The notes: generated by a model not told the origin, from the sequence alone. DNA of 64,000 nucleotides from Acinetobacter lwoffii (GCF_015602705.1 NZ_CP059081.1:2117702-2181701), one strand, 5' to 3'; numbered from the stretch's first letter, positions 17,812 through 28,534 are shown. Program-made: numbers and translations.

Positions 17812-19893
17812 TTATTTAAACAGCTCTAACAGAATACGTTGTGCATTATGCGGTTTTTCACCTTCTTTGGGCTGTGCCCGCAGCCAAGTACCATCACCTT
17901 GCAATAACCAGGATTGCTGATTGTCTTTCAAGTAATTCAACAGACCTTGTTGATAGATGCGTTTTTTCAAGGCTTCATCTTCGACCGGGAAACAGGCCTC
18001 GACCCGATTAAACAGGTTACGATCCATCCAGTCTGCACTTGAACAGTAAATACGTGAATTGCCATTATTGCTGAAATAATATACGCGGGTATGTTCCAGG
18101 AAACGCCCGACAATTGAACGCACCCGGATATTTTCCGACAGACCCGGCAACCCCGGACGCAAACTGCAAATTGAGCGGATAATCAGGTCAATCTGTACCC
18201 CGGCCTGAGAAGCCTCATAGAGTTTGTTAATCAATTGCATTTCGGTCAGTGCATTGACTTTGACAATAATCTGCGCCGGTTTCCCTGCTTGAGCATAGGC
18301 AATTTCATTATCGATATAGTTAAGTAACTGGGCATGCAAGGTAAATGGCGCATGTAGCAGCTTTTTCAGCTTGGCCATTTTCCCCATACCGGTCAATTCC
18401 TGGAAAATACGATGCACATCTTCACACAGATCTTTATCTGTCGTTAATAGACCATAATCGGTATAGATTCGTGCATTGCCGGCATGATAATTACCGGTAC
18501 CCAGATGCACATAGCGCACCAGTTTGTTATTTTCCCGGCGCACCACCAGAATCATCTTGGCGTGAGTCTTGTAACCAACAATGCCGTAGACCACGACCGC
18601 ACCCGCTTCTTGCAGGACATTGGCCACCGCAATATTGGATTCTTCATCAAAACGTGCACGCAATTCAATCACTGCGGTGACTTCCTTGCCATTGCGGGCA
18701 GCTTCAGCCAGTACCTGCACAATTTCAGAATCTGGCCCACTGCGGTACAAGGTTTGCTTGATCGCCAGCACTTGCGGATCGCGTGCCGCTTCACGTAATA
18801 ATGAAATGACCGGCGCAAAAGATTCAAAAGGATGGTGCAGCAAAATATCCTGTTTCTGCATCGCACTAAAAATATTTTCAGATTTTTTCAGTACTTTAGG
18901 AATGATGGGAGTATGCGAGTCATAACGTAAATGCGGACGTTTAAAGTTAGATAGCAAACGTGCCAGATTGACCGGGCCCGCGACTTTATAAAGCTGCTCG
19001 TCGTCCAGATCAAATTCATTCAGTAGATATTCATAAATATGCTGCGGACAATTTTCTGTCACTTCCAGACGTACCGCACGACCAAAACGGCGTGAGCTAA
19101 GCTCGCCTTTGAGCGCCTTGGCCAGATCTTCGACATCTTCATTCAAGGCTAAATCGGCATTTCGGGTAACACGGAACTGATAACACCCAGTCGCTGTCAT
19201 GCCTGGGAACAGATCAGAGACATGCTCATGAATAATCGCAGACAGCATCACATGATGTTCTTTTCCATCGGTCAGTTCATCCGGTAAACGCACTACGCGT
19301 GGCAGTGAACGCGGTGCAGGCACCACAGCCAGATCAATCTGACGGCCAAAGGCGTCTTTGCCTTCCAGTGTCACAATAAAGTTCAGTGATTTATTCACCA
19401 GCCGCGGGAATGGATGCGCTGGGTCTAGGCTGATCGGCGTGAGAACCGGCGCAACCTGCTCCTGAAAATATTTTTTAATCCAGGCAGATTGCGCTGGGGT
19501 CAATTCACCACGGCGCAAGAAGCAAATATCTTCCTCACGCAGTTTTGGCAAAATTTCTTCATTTAAAATACGGTATTGACGTTCAATGGCAGCATGTGCG
19601 GTTTTAGAAATCTGTTCTAAAACCTGCTTTGGAGTCAAGCCATCCGGACTCCGGCTTTCATTATCCAGATCCAGTTGTTCCATCATCCCGGCGACCCGGA
19701 TTTCAAAAAACTCGTCCAGATTACGCGAGAAAATCAACAGGAAATTCATGCGTTCGAGCAATGGATGTAAAGGATCGACAGCCTGTTCCAGGACACGTAA
19801 ATGGAAGTCTAGGATAGACAGTTCGCGATTAATATAACGATCATTATATGTATATTCGGGCTGTGCTGAAGTTGTGCTGGCTGCCGTATTCAT
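17812..19893 (-). CDS. ppk: Polyphosphate kinase 1
   Basis: 693 residues, the standard PPK1 length. It reversibly polymerises the gamma-phosphate of ATP into polyphosphate. The N-terminal domain reads [19 protein letters not shown] and [18 protein letters not shown]. The catalytic part has [12 protein letters not shown], carrying the autophosphorylated His, and [20 protein letters not shown]. The C-terminal domain includes [18 protein letters not shown]. It lies 112 bases downstream of mtgA on the same strand. A half-match to a Pho box (TTGTCAT) lies upstream at about 19953-19970 but is weak. Confidence 0.97.
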   Translation of the reverse strand: MNTAASTTSAQPEYTYNDRYINRELSILDFHLRVLEQAVDPLHPLLERMNFLLIFSRNLDEFFEIRVAGMMEQLDLDNESRSPDGLTPKQVLEQISKTAHAAIERQYRILNEEILPKLREEDICFLRRGELTPAQSAWIKKYFQEQVAPVLTPISLDPAHPFPRLVNKSLNFIVTLEGKDAFGRQIDLAVVPAPRSLPRVVRLPDELTDGKEHHVMLSAIIHEHVSDLFPGMTATGCYQFRVTRNADLALNEDVEDLAKALKGELSSRRFGRAVRLEVTENCPQHIYEYLLNEFDLDDEQLYKVAGPVNLARLLSNFKRPHLRYDSHTPIIPKVLKKSENIFSAMQKQDILLHHPFESFAPVISLLREAARDPQVLAIKQTLYRSGPDSEIVQVLAEAARNGKEVTAVIELRARFDEESNIAVANVLQEAGAVVVYGIVGYKTHAKMILVVRRENNKLVRYVHLGTGNYHAGNARIYTDYGLLTTDKDLCEDVHRIFQELTGMGKMAKLKKLLHAPFTLHAQLLNYIDNEIAYAQAGKPAQIIVKVNALTEMQLINKLYEASQAGVQIDLIIRSICSLRPGLPGLSENIRVRSIVGRFLEHTRVYYFSNNGNSRIYCSSADWMDRNLFNRVEACFPVEDEALKKRIYQQGLLNYLKDNQQSWLLQGDGTWLRAQPKEGEKPHNAQRILLELFK

Positions 19894-20005
19894 ATCAAAC
19901 CTATGCGGATTTAAAATTGTGCTTATCGCTCCAAGTATGCTTCAAATTGATGACAATTTCATAAAAAAAAGCCCAAATAATTGGTCTTTCTCTTCAAATC
20001 ATCAA

Positions 20006-20680
20006 TTAAGGTAATTCTGCATAGCGCATATAGCGCTGAATCATCCGTTTACGTGCATTTAAAGCAGACGAGTTACGATGATCCTGAAAATATTTCGGAT
20101 TGGTGAGAATGGCGGCCAGAAAGATGGCCTGATCCTGGGTCAGGCTTTGCGCGGTTTTACCAAAATAATGTTTGGCCGCGGCTTCCACTCCATAGATGTT
20201 GTCCCCGAACTCGATCGAGTTCATATACACTTCCAGAATTCTCTGTTTGGACCACATGCGTTCCATCATCCAGGTGGCGACAGCTTCTTGTCCTTTACGT
20301 ACAAATGAACGCTTATTTACGAGGAACAGGTTTTTCACCAGTTGCTGGGAAATGGTGGAACCTCCTGCGACGACTCGGCCTTGATCCCGGTTTTTATTCA
20401 GCGCCTGTTGAATGCCCTCCCAGTCAAAACCATGGTGATGAATAAATTTTCCATCTTCCGCAGTGACAATTGCACGTTTCAGATTCAGGCTGATCTCGTC
20501 GTAGGGCCGCCACTGATGCTGAATCGGTTTGGAAGGTTCTGACCAGTAATCGATCCGCATCATCATGGTGGTGTTTACCGGATGGGTGCGCCACCAGGCC
20601 AGACTGGCAAAGATCCACAATTGAACCAGCAGAATCACACTGACGATGACGAGCATCGTGCGGATCAGAAAGGCTTTCAT
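20006..20680 (-). CDS. mtgA: Monofunctional biosynthetic peptidoglycan transglycosylase
   Basis: 224 residues. One N-terminal membrane helix (about 7-30) anchors a GT51 glycosyltransferase domain that polymerises lipid II into glycan strands in the periplasm. The catalytic Glu sits in [19 protein letters not shown] (about 72-90), and the second motif is [12 protein letters not shown] (about 107-118). The third motif is [20 protein letters not shown]. There is no transpeptidase domain. AGGAG precedes the ATG. It is divergent from the rhomboid gene and upstream of ppk. Confidence 0.96.
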   Translation of the reverse strand: MKAFLIRTMLVIVSVILLVQLWIFASLAWWRTHPVNTTMMMRIDYWSEPSKPIQHQWRPYDEISLNLKRAIVTAEDGKFIHHHGFDWEGIQQALNKNRDQGRVVAGGSTISQQLVKNLFLVNKRSFVRKGQEAVATWMMERMWSKQRILEVYMNSIEFGDNIYGVEAAAKHYFGKTAQSLTQDQAIFLAAILTNPKYFQDHRNSSALNARKRMIQRYMRYAELP

Positions 20681-20757
20681 GTCAGTGCGTTACTCCTGAA
20701 AATTTAATTTTTCGTGTTAAGCTTATTCGAAATATACAATCACAGCAAAAAAATAGC

Positions 20758-21576
20758 ATGTCTGAATACTCTCCCCCTGTCGAACATCGCAAACTTGAAA
20801 TGCATCTCTGGTGGATCACCGCCATTTTAATCGGGATCAATGTTGGATTATTTGGCTGGCAAGCCATGCATGGCATGGATGTTAGCCAGCCGAGTACCCG
20901 AGACGCTATTCTCTGGGGTGCCGATTATGCACCTTTAACCTATTTAGCGGAACCCATGCGCTTGTTTAGCAGCATGTTTTTTCATTTTGGCCTGATTCAC
21001 CTGATGTTGAATATGTGGGCCTTGTATATTTTTGGTAGTGTTGCCGAACAGCTGTTTGGCCGGATGTATTTTATTGGCCTGTATGTGTGTGCCGGATTAA
21101 TGGGCAGCCTGCTCAGTGGCTATATGAACATTCAGGACAGCTATAGCCTGATCGAAGGCGGTGTCGCCAATCCCGATTTATTGCCTGCGGTCAGTGCCGG
21201 CGCATCCGGTGCCGTGATGGGACTCGGGGCTTCACTGACGGTGCTGGCCTTATTGCCGATGCTGCCACAGCAACGTTTTATTCTGGATAAAAAAACCCTG
21301 GTGATGGTGATGGGTCTAAACCTCGCGCTGGGCTTTATGATCAGCGGAATCAACAATGCCGCACATATTGGCGGCATGCTGATGGGTGCTTTTCTCACCT
21401 TGCTCTGGTACATCGGTCAAAAAATGCAGCGTAGCCACCTGTTCAATCTGATTGCCCTGCTTGTCGGTTTCGGCATTTGTGTGCTGCTTTATCAACATAA
21501 CTTGGCCTTGATTGAAGCAATTCGCCCACTGTGGCAAGAGATTCTGGAAATGATGCAACAGCAATTACAGCTTTAA
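20758..21576 (+). CDS. Rhomboid family intramembrane serine protease
   Basis: 272 residues with about seven hydrophobic segments. The catalytic dyad is visible: SAGASGAVMG with Ser150, and NNAAHIGGMLMG with His203. An upstream HLMLNMWALYIFG segment matches the conserved HxxxN region of TM2. Rhomboids cleave transmembrane substrates within the bilayer; the substrate here is unknown. A C-terminal extra helix and short tail are present. No Shine-Dalgarno sequence is obvious. It is divergent from mtgA. Confidence 0.9.
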   Translation: MSEYSPPVEHRKLEMHLWWITAILIGINVGLFGWQAMHGMDVSQPSTRDAILWGADYAPLTYLAEPMRLFSSMFFHFGLIHLMLNMWALYIFGSVAEQLFGRMYFIGLYVCAGLMGSLLSGYMNIQDSYSLIEGGVANPDLLPAVSAGASGAVMGLGASLTVLALLPMLPQQRFILDKKTLVMVMGLNLALGFMISGINNAAHIGGMLMGAFLTLLWYIGQKMQRSHLFNLIALLVGFGICVLLYQHNLALIEAIRPLWQEILEMMQQQLQL

Positions 21577-21610
21577 CGCTCAGCCCGTTGAAAAGCCACG
21601 GAGATGAATC

Positions 21611-24103
21611 TTATTGATTCATCTCACGCAAGCTTTGTAAAGGCGGAATATCCGACAGATAACTCAGACGATAACGGCCAATTAACATACATAAAACGGT
21701 CATAAAGATCGGCAGGATAATCCAGATTTCCCAATGCGGCTGAATCATCAAATCCATTTTATAGCTGGCAATTGCACTGATGACTTCGGCAAACAGGCAG
21801 GAAACAATTCCGGCAAACAGCCCGATAAAACCAATTTCCAGACTCATCATGGTTTTCAGTTTCTGCTTGGAACTACCAAATGAACGTAGCAAAGCCACTT
21901 CACGTTTACGTTCATCCATTAACAGGTTCAAACAGGCCATCAGCACCAGAAAACCGGAAATACTGACCAGTACCGCCAGAATCGTCACGATTTGCACCAG
22001 TACATTCACCAGGCGTTTGATCTCTTCCAGAATCAGGCTGACATCAATAAAAACCGTGTTGGAAAATTGCTGGATTACCGACACCAGTTTGCCTTTATCT
22101 GCCTCCGGTACATAAAAACTGCCCAGATAACTGCCTGCATTGGCATCCATGCTGTTCGGGGCAAAAATAAAGAAAAAGTTCGGACTAAAACTTTCCCACT
22201 CAACCGTTCTTAGATTAACGACTTTAGCTTCCAGTATGCCTTCAGGCAGACTGAAACTGAGTTTATCTCCTATCTTAATACCTAATTCTTCGGCCGTATT
22301 GGCCTCGACTGAAACCTCACCCGGCTGTTTTAATTCTGCCTTACCTTGAACAATGACATTATCCTGAGGATAGCGGTTTGACTGGGTCAGATTCAGCTCA
22401 CGCTTTAAGGTATTGCTGTTTTTGAGCAGTTCATCGGCAAAAGGCTGATCATTTTTGGCGACCAGACGCCCACGGACATTTGGATACAGTGGCGTACTTT
22501 TCCAGCCATTCTGCTCAAGTTGGGCTTTGAGATCCGGCATATCAAAAGGTGGTAAACCATAAACAAACTGGTTCGGCGTACCTTCCGGTAACTGTTGCTG
22601 CCAGCGCTCCAGCAGATCGGTACGCAAGACTGCCAATACTGTAATCAGGCTCAAGCCCAAGGCTAAAGCCGTAATCTGCAAGGCGGTCTGAGAAGGTGTG
22701 CGTACATAGGCCGACAGATTCAGCTTCATATTCCGCAGCAGTTTCAACACTCCCCATACCGTCAGATACAGCACCGCACATAACACAATAATTGCGCCAA
22801 TCACCCAGGCGGTCAGCAGCAAGTTTTCAGTCAAAATCACACTAAAAATAATCAGGCTGAGCGTTCCAGTCAGCAGCATCCACAGCATGGATTGCACTGA
22901 TTTTTCCTGCTGGCGGATCACCCGAATTGGCGGGGTATTCAGCAATTGCAACAAGCTTGGCATGACAAAGCCGAGTAACACCACGGCACTGGTCAGCATC
23001 GCGACTGGCAATGGTCCGAGCAACATTGCCAGGGCTGAAAATTCAATCTGCAAATTTGGAATCAGCTGCAACATCAATTGCAACAGTCCATAACCCAGAC
23101 TGATCCCGACCACGGTACCAATTAGCATCGCAATTAACAGCACCATCCCAAGTAAAGCCAGATAAGCCGACAGAATCTGCTGCTTGGTGGCACCGATACA
23201 ACGCATCAAGGCAATATGATCCTGATTCTGCTGCACATAACGCTGCGCGGTTAAAGCAATGGCAATCCCACATAATAGAATGGTCAGAATATTGGCCAGT
23301 TGCAGGAAAGTGTCCAGATTGGCGATTGGCTTCATCAAGCGGGTATTGCCTTCACTGGCATTGCGTAACCTGAGACTGCTTTGCTCCTCAAACTCCTGCC
23401 CTTGCACTTCCGTTGGTGTTTCAGCTGAGGCGTTTGCTGACTTGACCTGCTGCTTGAACAGGGCTTCATATTGTTGGGTATCATCCGGACGGCCAGCCAT
23501 AAGTAGGCGATATTCAATCCGGCTCCCCACCTGAATGGCATTGGTTCGTGCGACATCTGCCTGGGAAATAATTACGGTCGGCGAAAATCCGGAAAATCCA
23601 AGTTCCTGATTGGAGTCCTGTTCAATCTTGGCGGTGACTTTAAACGCCGCATCGGCAATATTGAGCTGATCCCCCAGTTTGACTTTGAGCAAATCCATGG
23701 CTCGTGGACTGAGCCAGATTTCACCAGACTGAATCGATTTTTTTGCCGGTTGCACCCGCAGTTCACCACGCAAAGGAAAAGCCTGATCAATGGCTTTGAC
23801 ATTGACCATGACAAACTGCGCATCGGTATAGGCCATACTGCTAAAAAAAGTGACTTCTGACTGCTTTAGATCCAGCTGCTTGGCCTGATCACGCCACTGC
23901 TCCGGCAAAGGCTCATTATCTGAAAGCACCAGATCACCGGCCAGCATTTCTGCTGCCTGCAAGGCGACTGCATTTTGGATCTGCTCATTACTAAACTTAA
24001 GTGCAGTGGTCGCGCTAATTGCCAACGTTAAGGCAATAATCAGCAGATAAATTCCGGTCGTTTTAAAGCTTTGCGTCAGTAAAGGACGAAATAACGGATT
24101 CAT
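21611..24103 (-). CDS. ybbP: ABC transporter permease, YbbP (FtsX-like) family
   Basis: 830 residues from the ATG at 24103, placed just after GTGGAGG of the upstream gene's last codons. The TGA of the ATPase gene is one base before this start, so translation is coupled. The architecture is typical: an N-terminal helix, a large periplasmic (MacB-like) domain, three membrane helices with QNQDHIALMRCIGATKQQIL, a central pair of helices, a second periplasmic domain, and a final FtsX domain (MDERKREVALLRSFGSSKQ). With YbbA it forms an export or lipoprotein-type ABC system. The neighbouring tesA matches the E. coli arrangement. Confidence 0.9.
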   Translation of the reverse strand: MNPLFRPLLTQSFKTTGIYLLIIALTLAISATTALKFSNEQIQNAVALQAAEMLAGDLVLSDNEPLPEQWRDQAKQLDLKQSEVTFFSSMAYTDAQFVMVNVKAIDQAFPLRGELRVQPAKKSIQSGEIWLSPRAMDLLKVKLGDQLNIADAAFKVTAKIEQDSNQELGFSGFSPTVIISQADVARTNAIQVGSRIEYRLLMAGRPDDTQQYEALFKQQVKSANASAETPTEVQGQEFEEQSSLRLRNASEGNTRLMKPIANLDTFLQLANILTILLCGIAIALTAQRYVQQNQDHIALMRCIGATKQQILSAYLALLGMVLLIAMLIGTVVGISLGYGLLQLMLQLIPNLQIEFSALAMLLGPLPVAMLTSAVVLLGFVMPSLLQLLNTPPIRVIRQQEKSVQSMLWMLLTGTLSLIIFSVILTENLLLTAWVIGAIIVLCAVLYLTVWGVLKLLRNMKLNLSAYVRTPSQTALQITALALGLSLITVLAVLRTDLLERWQQQLPEGTPNQFVYGLPPFDMPDLKAQLEQNGWKSTPLYPNVRGRLVAKNDQPFADELLKNSNTLKRELNLTQSNRYPQDNVIVQGKAELKQPGEVSVEANTAEELGIKIGDKLSFSLPEGILEAKVVNLRTVEWESFSPNFFFIFAPNSMDANAGSYLGSFYVPEADKGKLVSVIQQFSNTVFIDVSLILEEIKRLVNVLVQIVTILAVLVSISGFLVLMACLNLLMDERKREVALLRSFGSSKQKLKTMMSLEIGFIGLFAGIVSCLFAEVISAIASYKMDLMIQPHWEIWIILPIFMTVLCMLIGRYRLSYLSDIPPLQSLREMNQ

Positions 24104-24104
24104 T

Positions 24105-24830
24105 TCATCCTCCACTCGGATGTTCAATCAGCTCGCCATTCAGCAGTTCAAAATGCCGCTGGCACTGCTGCGCCAGTTTGCGGTCATGCGTGACCAGCAC
24201 CAAAGTCGTCCCCAGTTCCCGGTTTAGTTGAAAGACTAGTTGTTCAATTTCTCTGGCCGTTTCACCATCGAGATTGCCCGTAGGTTCATCGGCAAAAATG
24301 ATCTTTGGTTCACTGACCAGTGCACGAGCGATGGCTACACGCTGTTGTTCACCGCCAGACAGTACTTTCGGCGTTTGCTGCGCCTGTCGATCCAGACCCA
24401 CTTTATGCAACAGAGCCAAGGCTTTTTGCTCGGCTTCTGCATATTTAAAGCCGGGCTGCAGGCGCAGTGGCAGCATTACATTTTCAAGTGCAGTCAGGTG
24501 CGGTAAGAGCTGAAAAGACTGAAAGACAAACCCGATATTTCTTAAACGTACCAGTGCACGTTGTTCTTCATCCAAGCTAGAGACCGATTCGCCACAGACC
24601 ATAAGCTGACCTGAACTCGCCTGATCCAGTGTCGCCAAAATACCCAGTAATGTGGATTTTCCGGAACCGGAACGACCGGTAATTGCCACTTGTTCTCCGG
24701 CCTGAATATCCAGATCAAGATCCTCAAAAATGGTGAGCTGTTTTTGTGAAAGTTGTATCTTTTGTGTCAATTTCTGGGCAGAAATAATAGCCTGTGGCAT
24801 GATGGTCGAATCGTTGCTGCTTTGAATCAT
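24105..24830 (-). CDS. ybbA: ABC transporter ATP-binding protein, YbbA/LolD type
   Basis: 241 residues. Walker [10 protein letters not shown] (residues 52-60), signature [15 protein letters not shown] (about 157-171), Walker [14 protein letters not shown] and switch His in VLVTHD are all intact. The family couples ATP hydrolysis to FtsX/MacB-type permeases, here the adjacent ybbP product. AGGA lies 5 bases before the ATG at 24830, supporting the longer start over Met11. Its start codon and the tesA start are only 11 bases apart on opposite strands. Confidence 0.93.
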   Translation of the reverse strand: MIQSSNDSTIMPQAIISAQKLTQKIQLSQKQLTIFEDLDLDIQAGEQVAITGRSGSGKSTLLGILATLDQASSGQLMVCGESVSSLDEEQRALVRLRNIGFVFQSFQLLPHLTALENVMLPLRLQPGFKYAEAEQKALALLHKVGLDRQAQQTPKVLSGGEQQRVAIARALVSEPKIIFADEPTGNLDGETAREIEQLVFQLNRELGTTLVLVTHDRKLAQQCQRHFELLNGELIEHPSGG

Positions 24831-24841
24831 ACGTGTCCTAT

Positions 24842-25471
24842 ATGAAAGATCTTAATCAGAAAACTCGGCTATTGCCTTACTTTTTTTTGCTCAGTCTGTG
24901 CCTGTTACCTCTTGGGGTTTCAGCAAAGACGATTATGATTTTAGGTGATAGTTTAAGTGCAGGTTATGGTATCCAGCCCCAGCAGGGATGGGTACATTTA
25001 TTACAAAAGCGTTTAGAGCAACAGTATCCGAAACAGCATAAAGTGGTCAATGCAAGTGTCAGCGGTGAAACCACCAGCGGAGCACTGGCCAGACTGCCAA
25101 AATTGCTGCAGACGCATCGTCCAGACCTTGTGGTGATTGAGTTAGGTGGCAATGATGGCTTACGTGGACAACCACCGCAAATGATTCAAAAAAATTTAGC
25201 CAGCCTGGTTCAGCAGAGCCAGAAAGCCAAGGCCAAGGTCATCGTCTTTGGCATAAAAATGCCGCCTAATTACGGGCAGGCCTATAGCAAGGCTTTTGAA
25301 AATAATTATAAAGTGGTGAGTCAGCAATATAAGGTGAAGTTATTGCCCTTCTTTATGCAGGGTGTCGCCGGTAATAAAACATTGATGCAAAAGGATCTGA
25401 TTCATCCAAATGCTAAAGCACAGACAATCCTGTTAAATAATGCTTATCCATACATTAAAGGCGCTTTATAA
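24842..25471 (+). CDS. tesA: Acyl-CoA thioesterase I / lysophospholipase / arylesterase, GDSL family
   Basis: 209 residues from ATG 24842. A GTG three codons earlier is also open; neither has a clear ribosome site. A signal peptide (about 1-28, ending VSA) directs the enzyme to the periplasm. The SGNH hydrolase blocks are complete: GDSLSAGYG with Ser37, SGETTSGAL (Gly), ELGGNDGLRG (Asn), and DLIHPNAKAQ (catalytic Asp and His). It hydrolyses acyl thioesters and esters. It is divergent from ybbA, an arrangement shared with E. coli. Confidence 0.94.
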   Translation: MKDLNQKTRLLPYFFLLSLCLLPLGVSAKTIMILGDSLSAGYGIQPQQGWVHLLQKRLEQQYPKQHKVVNASVSGETTSGALARLPKLLQTHRPDLVVIELGGNDGLRGQPPQMIQKNLASLVQQSQKAKAKVIVFGIKMPPNYGQAYSKAFENNYKVVSQQYKVKLLPFFMQGVAGNKTLMQKDLIHPNAKAQTILLNNAYPYIKGAL

Positions 25472-25480
25472 AGCGCCTTT
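25457..25480 (+). terminator. Perfect hairpin at the end of tesA
   Basis: The palindrome AAAGGCGC / GCGCCTTT around a TTTATAAA core overlaps the tesA stop codon. The following T tract is weak on both strands, so it may act as a moderate terminator for tesA or for the convergent carbonic anhydrase gene. Confidence 0.55.
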
Positions 25481-25514
25481 AACTTATTTTAGAATATATT
25501 TAGATGAATCGTGA

Positions 25515-26129
25515 TTAGAAATCGAAGAATGTCACTTCACCAGTTTCCAGTGAATATTCAGCACCCACGACTTTTAGTTTTCCTTGTCCAATCAGGTTTT
25601 CCAGAACGGCTGAACCGTGACGCAACTGATTCACCGAAGCAAATACGTTGGAACGTACTGCATGCTTGGACAATTTTGCCAAGTCATTTTTCAGTTCAGT
25701 TTGCATTAAAGTTTCAACTGAAGGACGTACGCGGTTCACAATCGACATCAGGTTTGCCGATGGGGGGCAATCAGGACACATCAAGGTATCAATAGTCGCT
25801 TTAATCGCACCACAGTGACTGTGACCTAACACCACCACAATCGCGCAATCATAACGTGCCGCGGCAAATTCAACACTGCCGACCTGTGAGGGTGCAACAA
25901 TATTACCTGCAACACGAATCACAAAAAGATCGCCGAGACCCTGATCAAAAACCATTTCGGCTGGAACGCGCGAATCTGAACATCCCAAGACAATCGCAAA
26001 CGGATTCTGATCCTCTGCCATTTCTGCGCGCTGTTGGTGGCTAAGTTGTTTTGGATGCGTGGTATCGCCACTGACAAAACGTTGGTTACCCTGTCTAAGA
26101 CGTTCTAAAGCTTCTTGAGCTGTGAGCAT
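25515..26129 (-). CDS. can: Beta-class carbonic anhydrase
   Basis: 204 residues. It interconverts CO2 and bicarbonate in the cytoplasm. Zinc ligands are Cys50 (in LGCSDSRVPAE, with the Asp52-Arg54 dyad), His103 and Cys106 (in VLGHSHCGAIK). The gene is unrelated in sequence to the alpha-class enzyme at 54.9 kb, so the organism has both a cytoplasmic and a periplasmic enzyme in this window. It is monocistronic and convergent with tesA. Confidence 0.95.
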   Translation of the reverse strand: MLTAQEALERLRQGNQRFVSGDTTHPKQLSHQQRAEMAEDQNPFAIVLGCSDSRVPAEMVFDQGLGDLFVIRVAGNIVAPSQVGSVEFAAARYDCAIVVVLGHSHCGAIKATIDTLMCPDCPPSANLMSIVNRVRPSVETLMQTELKNDLAKLSKHAVRSNVFASVNQLRHGSAVLENLIGQGKLKVVGAEYSLETGEVTFFDF

Positions 26130-26444
26130 TCTTTTCTATCACCGATGGTTTTAGTTGCAATATCTTACTGCCAGTTTTTTTGAATGTCACTTGCAAAAAA
26201 TCTTAGCTGATTAAATTTTTAGCATTTATCTAATTTCATTTCTGCAGGTAATTTATGCGCAATACATCACATTTTCCAGTCATTGAATGTAATTCAGCAA
26301 AAAACTAATGGGTGACAAGCGCAAAGATTGATTTAAAATAGAGTGAAGAATAATGTTTTTATTTGAATGAAAATTGCAAATTTATAACATGGAAGTATTT
26401 TGATTGAGCAATTTGCTCACTGGGTTTGTTTTGGGGAATGGCCA
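26130..26444 (+). other. 315-bp divergent intergenic region, nothing recognised
   Basis: Very AT-rich spacer between can (-) and the secreted hydrolase (+). It has an open TTG-initiated extension of the hydrolase frame from 26400 but no other gene, hairpin or recognised operator. Confidence 0.4.
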
Positions 26445-27482
26445 ATGAAGAAAATAATAAAATTGCGCTCGAAAATGATTTGTTCAGCCGTAGTTGCCTT
26501 AAGCATGGCATTACCGGGCCTGACACATGCTCAAATACTATTTAGCCAGAAAAATGAAACATCTGCCAAAGTCTTGCAGCAGCATCTGTTACAAGAACGC
26601 AGCCTTGCCGGTCTCAAATCCAAGACCCTCAAAATTGGCGAGGTCACCTGGAGTTATAGCGAAGGCGGTGCCAAGAACAAACCATCCATTCTACTGATTC
26701 ATGGTCTGGCCGGCACGCGCGACAACTGGAACCGGGTCGCCCAGTTTCTGACGCCCTATTATCATGTCATTATTCCGGATCTGCCAAGCAACGGCGACAC
26801 CAAAGTTCCGGACAATTTTGATGTTTCTGTGCCCAATGTGACCTCTCAACTGCGTTTGTTCCTTGAAACCTTAAATGTGGACGAAAATTTACACATTGCC
26901 GGCCACTCTCTGGGTGGATCGATTGCTACGGTGTATGCTTCACAATATCCTTTCGATACGCAAAGTCTTTTTTTAATCAATAGTGCTGGTCTTTACAAAA
27001 TGGGGAATACTCCCTATACCAAAGATCCTCAAGCCTTAAAAGACCTGATCGTCAGCAAACCCGGTGATCTGCAAGATGTTTCCAAACAGCTGATGCAGAA
27101 TCCGCCAGTGATTCCTTATCAGTTACGGCATGCACAGGAAAAACTGTTGATTTCACGCGCTGAACAAACCAGCAAATCGATTGATCAGGTGGTGATGCTA
27201 AATCGGATTTATACACCGGAAACCTTTGCCCGCCTGACCCGCACGGTAGAAGCACCCACCTTGATTTTATGGGGCAGACAGGATCGGATCATTAATGTCG
27301 AAGTAGTTAAAGAACTGCATGCCCTGCTGAAACGTGCCGAAAAACCGGTGATTTTAAACAATGTCGGGCATATGCCGATTCTGGAAGCAGAAAAACAGGT
27401 GGCACAACATTATTTGCCTTTTCTGGCCAAGACCCAGACCCTAAAAAACCCGCTTGCTGATAAACTCATTCCTTTAAATTAA
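26445..27482 (+). CDS. Secreted alpha/beta hydrolase (lipase/esterase-like)
   Basis: 345 residues from the ATG at 26445, preceded by GGGGAA. A signal peptide (about 1-30, ending THA) indicates export. The alpha/beta hydrolase core has LLIHGLAGTRDNW (oxyanion), AGHSLGGSIA (nucleophile Ser), LILWGRQDRIINVE (acid) and NVGHMPILEAE (His). It resembles bacterial lipases or esterases near the haloperoxidase-like group. The natural substrate is unknown. The next gene starts 14 bases downstream on the same strand, so the two form an operon. Confidence 0.85.
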   Translation: MKKIIKLRSKMICSAVVALSMALPGLTHAQILFSQKNETSAKVLQQHLLQERSLAGLKSKTLKIGEVTWSYSEGGAKNKPSILLIHGLAGTRDNWNRVAQFLTPYYHVIIPDLPSNGDTKVPDNFDVSVPNVTSQLRLFLETLNVDENLHIAGHSLGGSIATVYASQYPFDTQSLFLINSAGLYKMGNTPYTKDPQALKDLIVSKPGDLQDVSKQLMQNPPVIPYQLRHAQEKLLISRAEQTSKSIDQVVMLNRIYTPETFARLTRTVEAPTLILWGRQDRIINVEVVKELHALLKRAEKPVILNNVGHMPILEAEKQVAQHYLPFLAKTQTLKNPLADKLIPLN

Positions 27483-27496
27483 GTTTCAGAGCCGTT

Positions 27497-28498
27497 ATGC
27501 AGAAACACCCGATGATTGAGCAGTTGATCGATGCTCAACTTGATTTTCTCGATCAGGCATTTTCTCAATCTGAAACGATTCAAACTGAGTTTCATGCGTT
27601 TTATCTGTGGTTGCGTAAACAGAACCTGAAAGATCTATGGAGCTGTGATCTGATTCATCAGCTTTTACAAAAACAGATTCTGGATACTGCTGCCAGCAGC
27701 TTTCTGATTGAGCAGATTGCTGAGCATATCCGTTTTGCACTGGTACATCCGGCCAACGATACGACCAAAATTGCCGATGTGATTCCAGTCCTGACCGTGG
27801 ATAAAATCGCACAATATGTTGCCAGTAAAAGTGGCCATCGTCAGCGTCTGATTAAGACCGTCGTGAATAATCCGGCATTTTCGGCCATGATCACGCAACT
27901 GATCCAGCATTCCATTCAGGATTATCTGGATAATTCTGTCATCGCTAAAAGCGTGCCCGGGGTTTCCCGTTTTATGAAAATGGGCAAGTCGGTACTGGAA
28001 AATGTCACCGATACGGATCTGGACAGTACTATTGCGCGTTATCTGCAAAAGAATATTTTAAAACTGAGCCAGATGAGTGAACATGTGCTGAACCAGCACT
28101 TTGATGATGAAAAACTCTATCATTTTCAGGCCAATCTCTGGCATAAAATTAAAGATATGCCGGTATCGGTATTGAAAAATTATATTGAGCTTCAGGATTT
28201 AAATCAGACAGTCGGTTTAGGACATGAGATCTGGGATCATTTGCGTCAGACGGATTATCTAAAACAGCAAGTTCATGATGGAGTTCATACCTGGTATGTA
28301 CGCAATCAGGAACATACTTTTGACAGCTTACTGCGTGATCTGAATATTGATGAAGCCTTAATCCAGCATGAGTTACAGCAATTGTTGAGCCCGATCATTC
28401 AACAGATGGTTTCACAAGGTCATTTACGTGAACGTACACGCAGATATCTGGAACAGTTTTATTATTCAGAAGATACTTTGAAGATTCTTAAAGTATAA
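27497..28498 (+). CDS. Conserved protein of unknown function
   Basis: 333 residues, no signal peptide, no membrane helix. The composition is typical of an all-helical protein: repeated amphipathic stretches (LIDAQLDFLDQAF, VLNQHFDDEKLYHFQANLW, LLRDLNIDEALIQHELQQLL). I recognise no catalytic motif. It follows the secreted hydrolase by 14 bases and is probably co-expressed with it. It ends in a strong terminator. Confidence 0.65.
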   Translation: MQKHPMIEQLIDAQLDFLDQAFSQSETIQTEFHAFYLWLRKQNLKDLWSCDLIHQLLQKQILDTAASSFLIEQIAEHIRFALVHPANDTTKIADVIPVLTVDKIAQYVASKSGHRQRLIKTVVNNPAFSAMITQLIQHSIQDYLDNSVIAKSVPGVSRFMKMGKSVLENVTDTDLDSTIARYLQKNILKLSQMSEHVLNQHFDDEKLYHFQANLWHKIKDMPVSVLKNYIELQDLNQTVGLGHEIWDHLRQTDYLKQQVHDGVHTWYVRNQEHTFDSLLRDLNIDEALIQHELQQLLSPIIQQMVSQGHLRERTRRYLEQFYYSEDTLKILKV

Positions 28499-28500
28499 AG

Positions 28501-28530
28501 TTTAAAAGCCGCTCGAGAGCGGCTTTTAAA
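28501..28530 (+). terminator. Bidirectional terminator
   Basis: Perfect palindrome TTTAAAAGCCGCTC / GAGCGGCTTTTAAA between the unknown gene (+) and the convergent TonB receptor gene (-). Confidence 0.82.
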
Positions 28531-28534
28531 TTGT

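Noticed and set aside
18345..18925. Open frames antisense to ppk
   Set aside because: Shadows of the conserved ppk reading frame; no independent support.
19953..19970. Pho box upstream of ppk
   Set aside because: Only one half-site (TTGTCAT) is good; the second does not match, so it is not listed as a feature.
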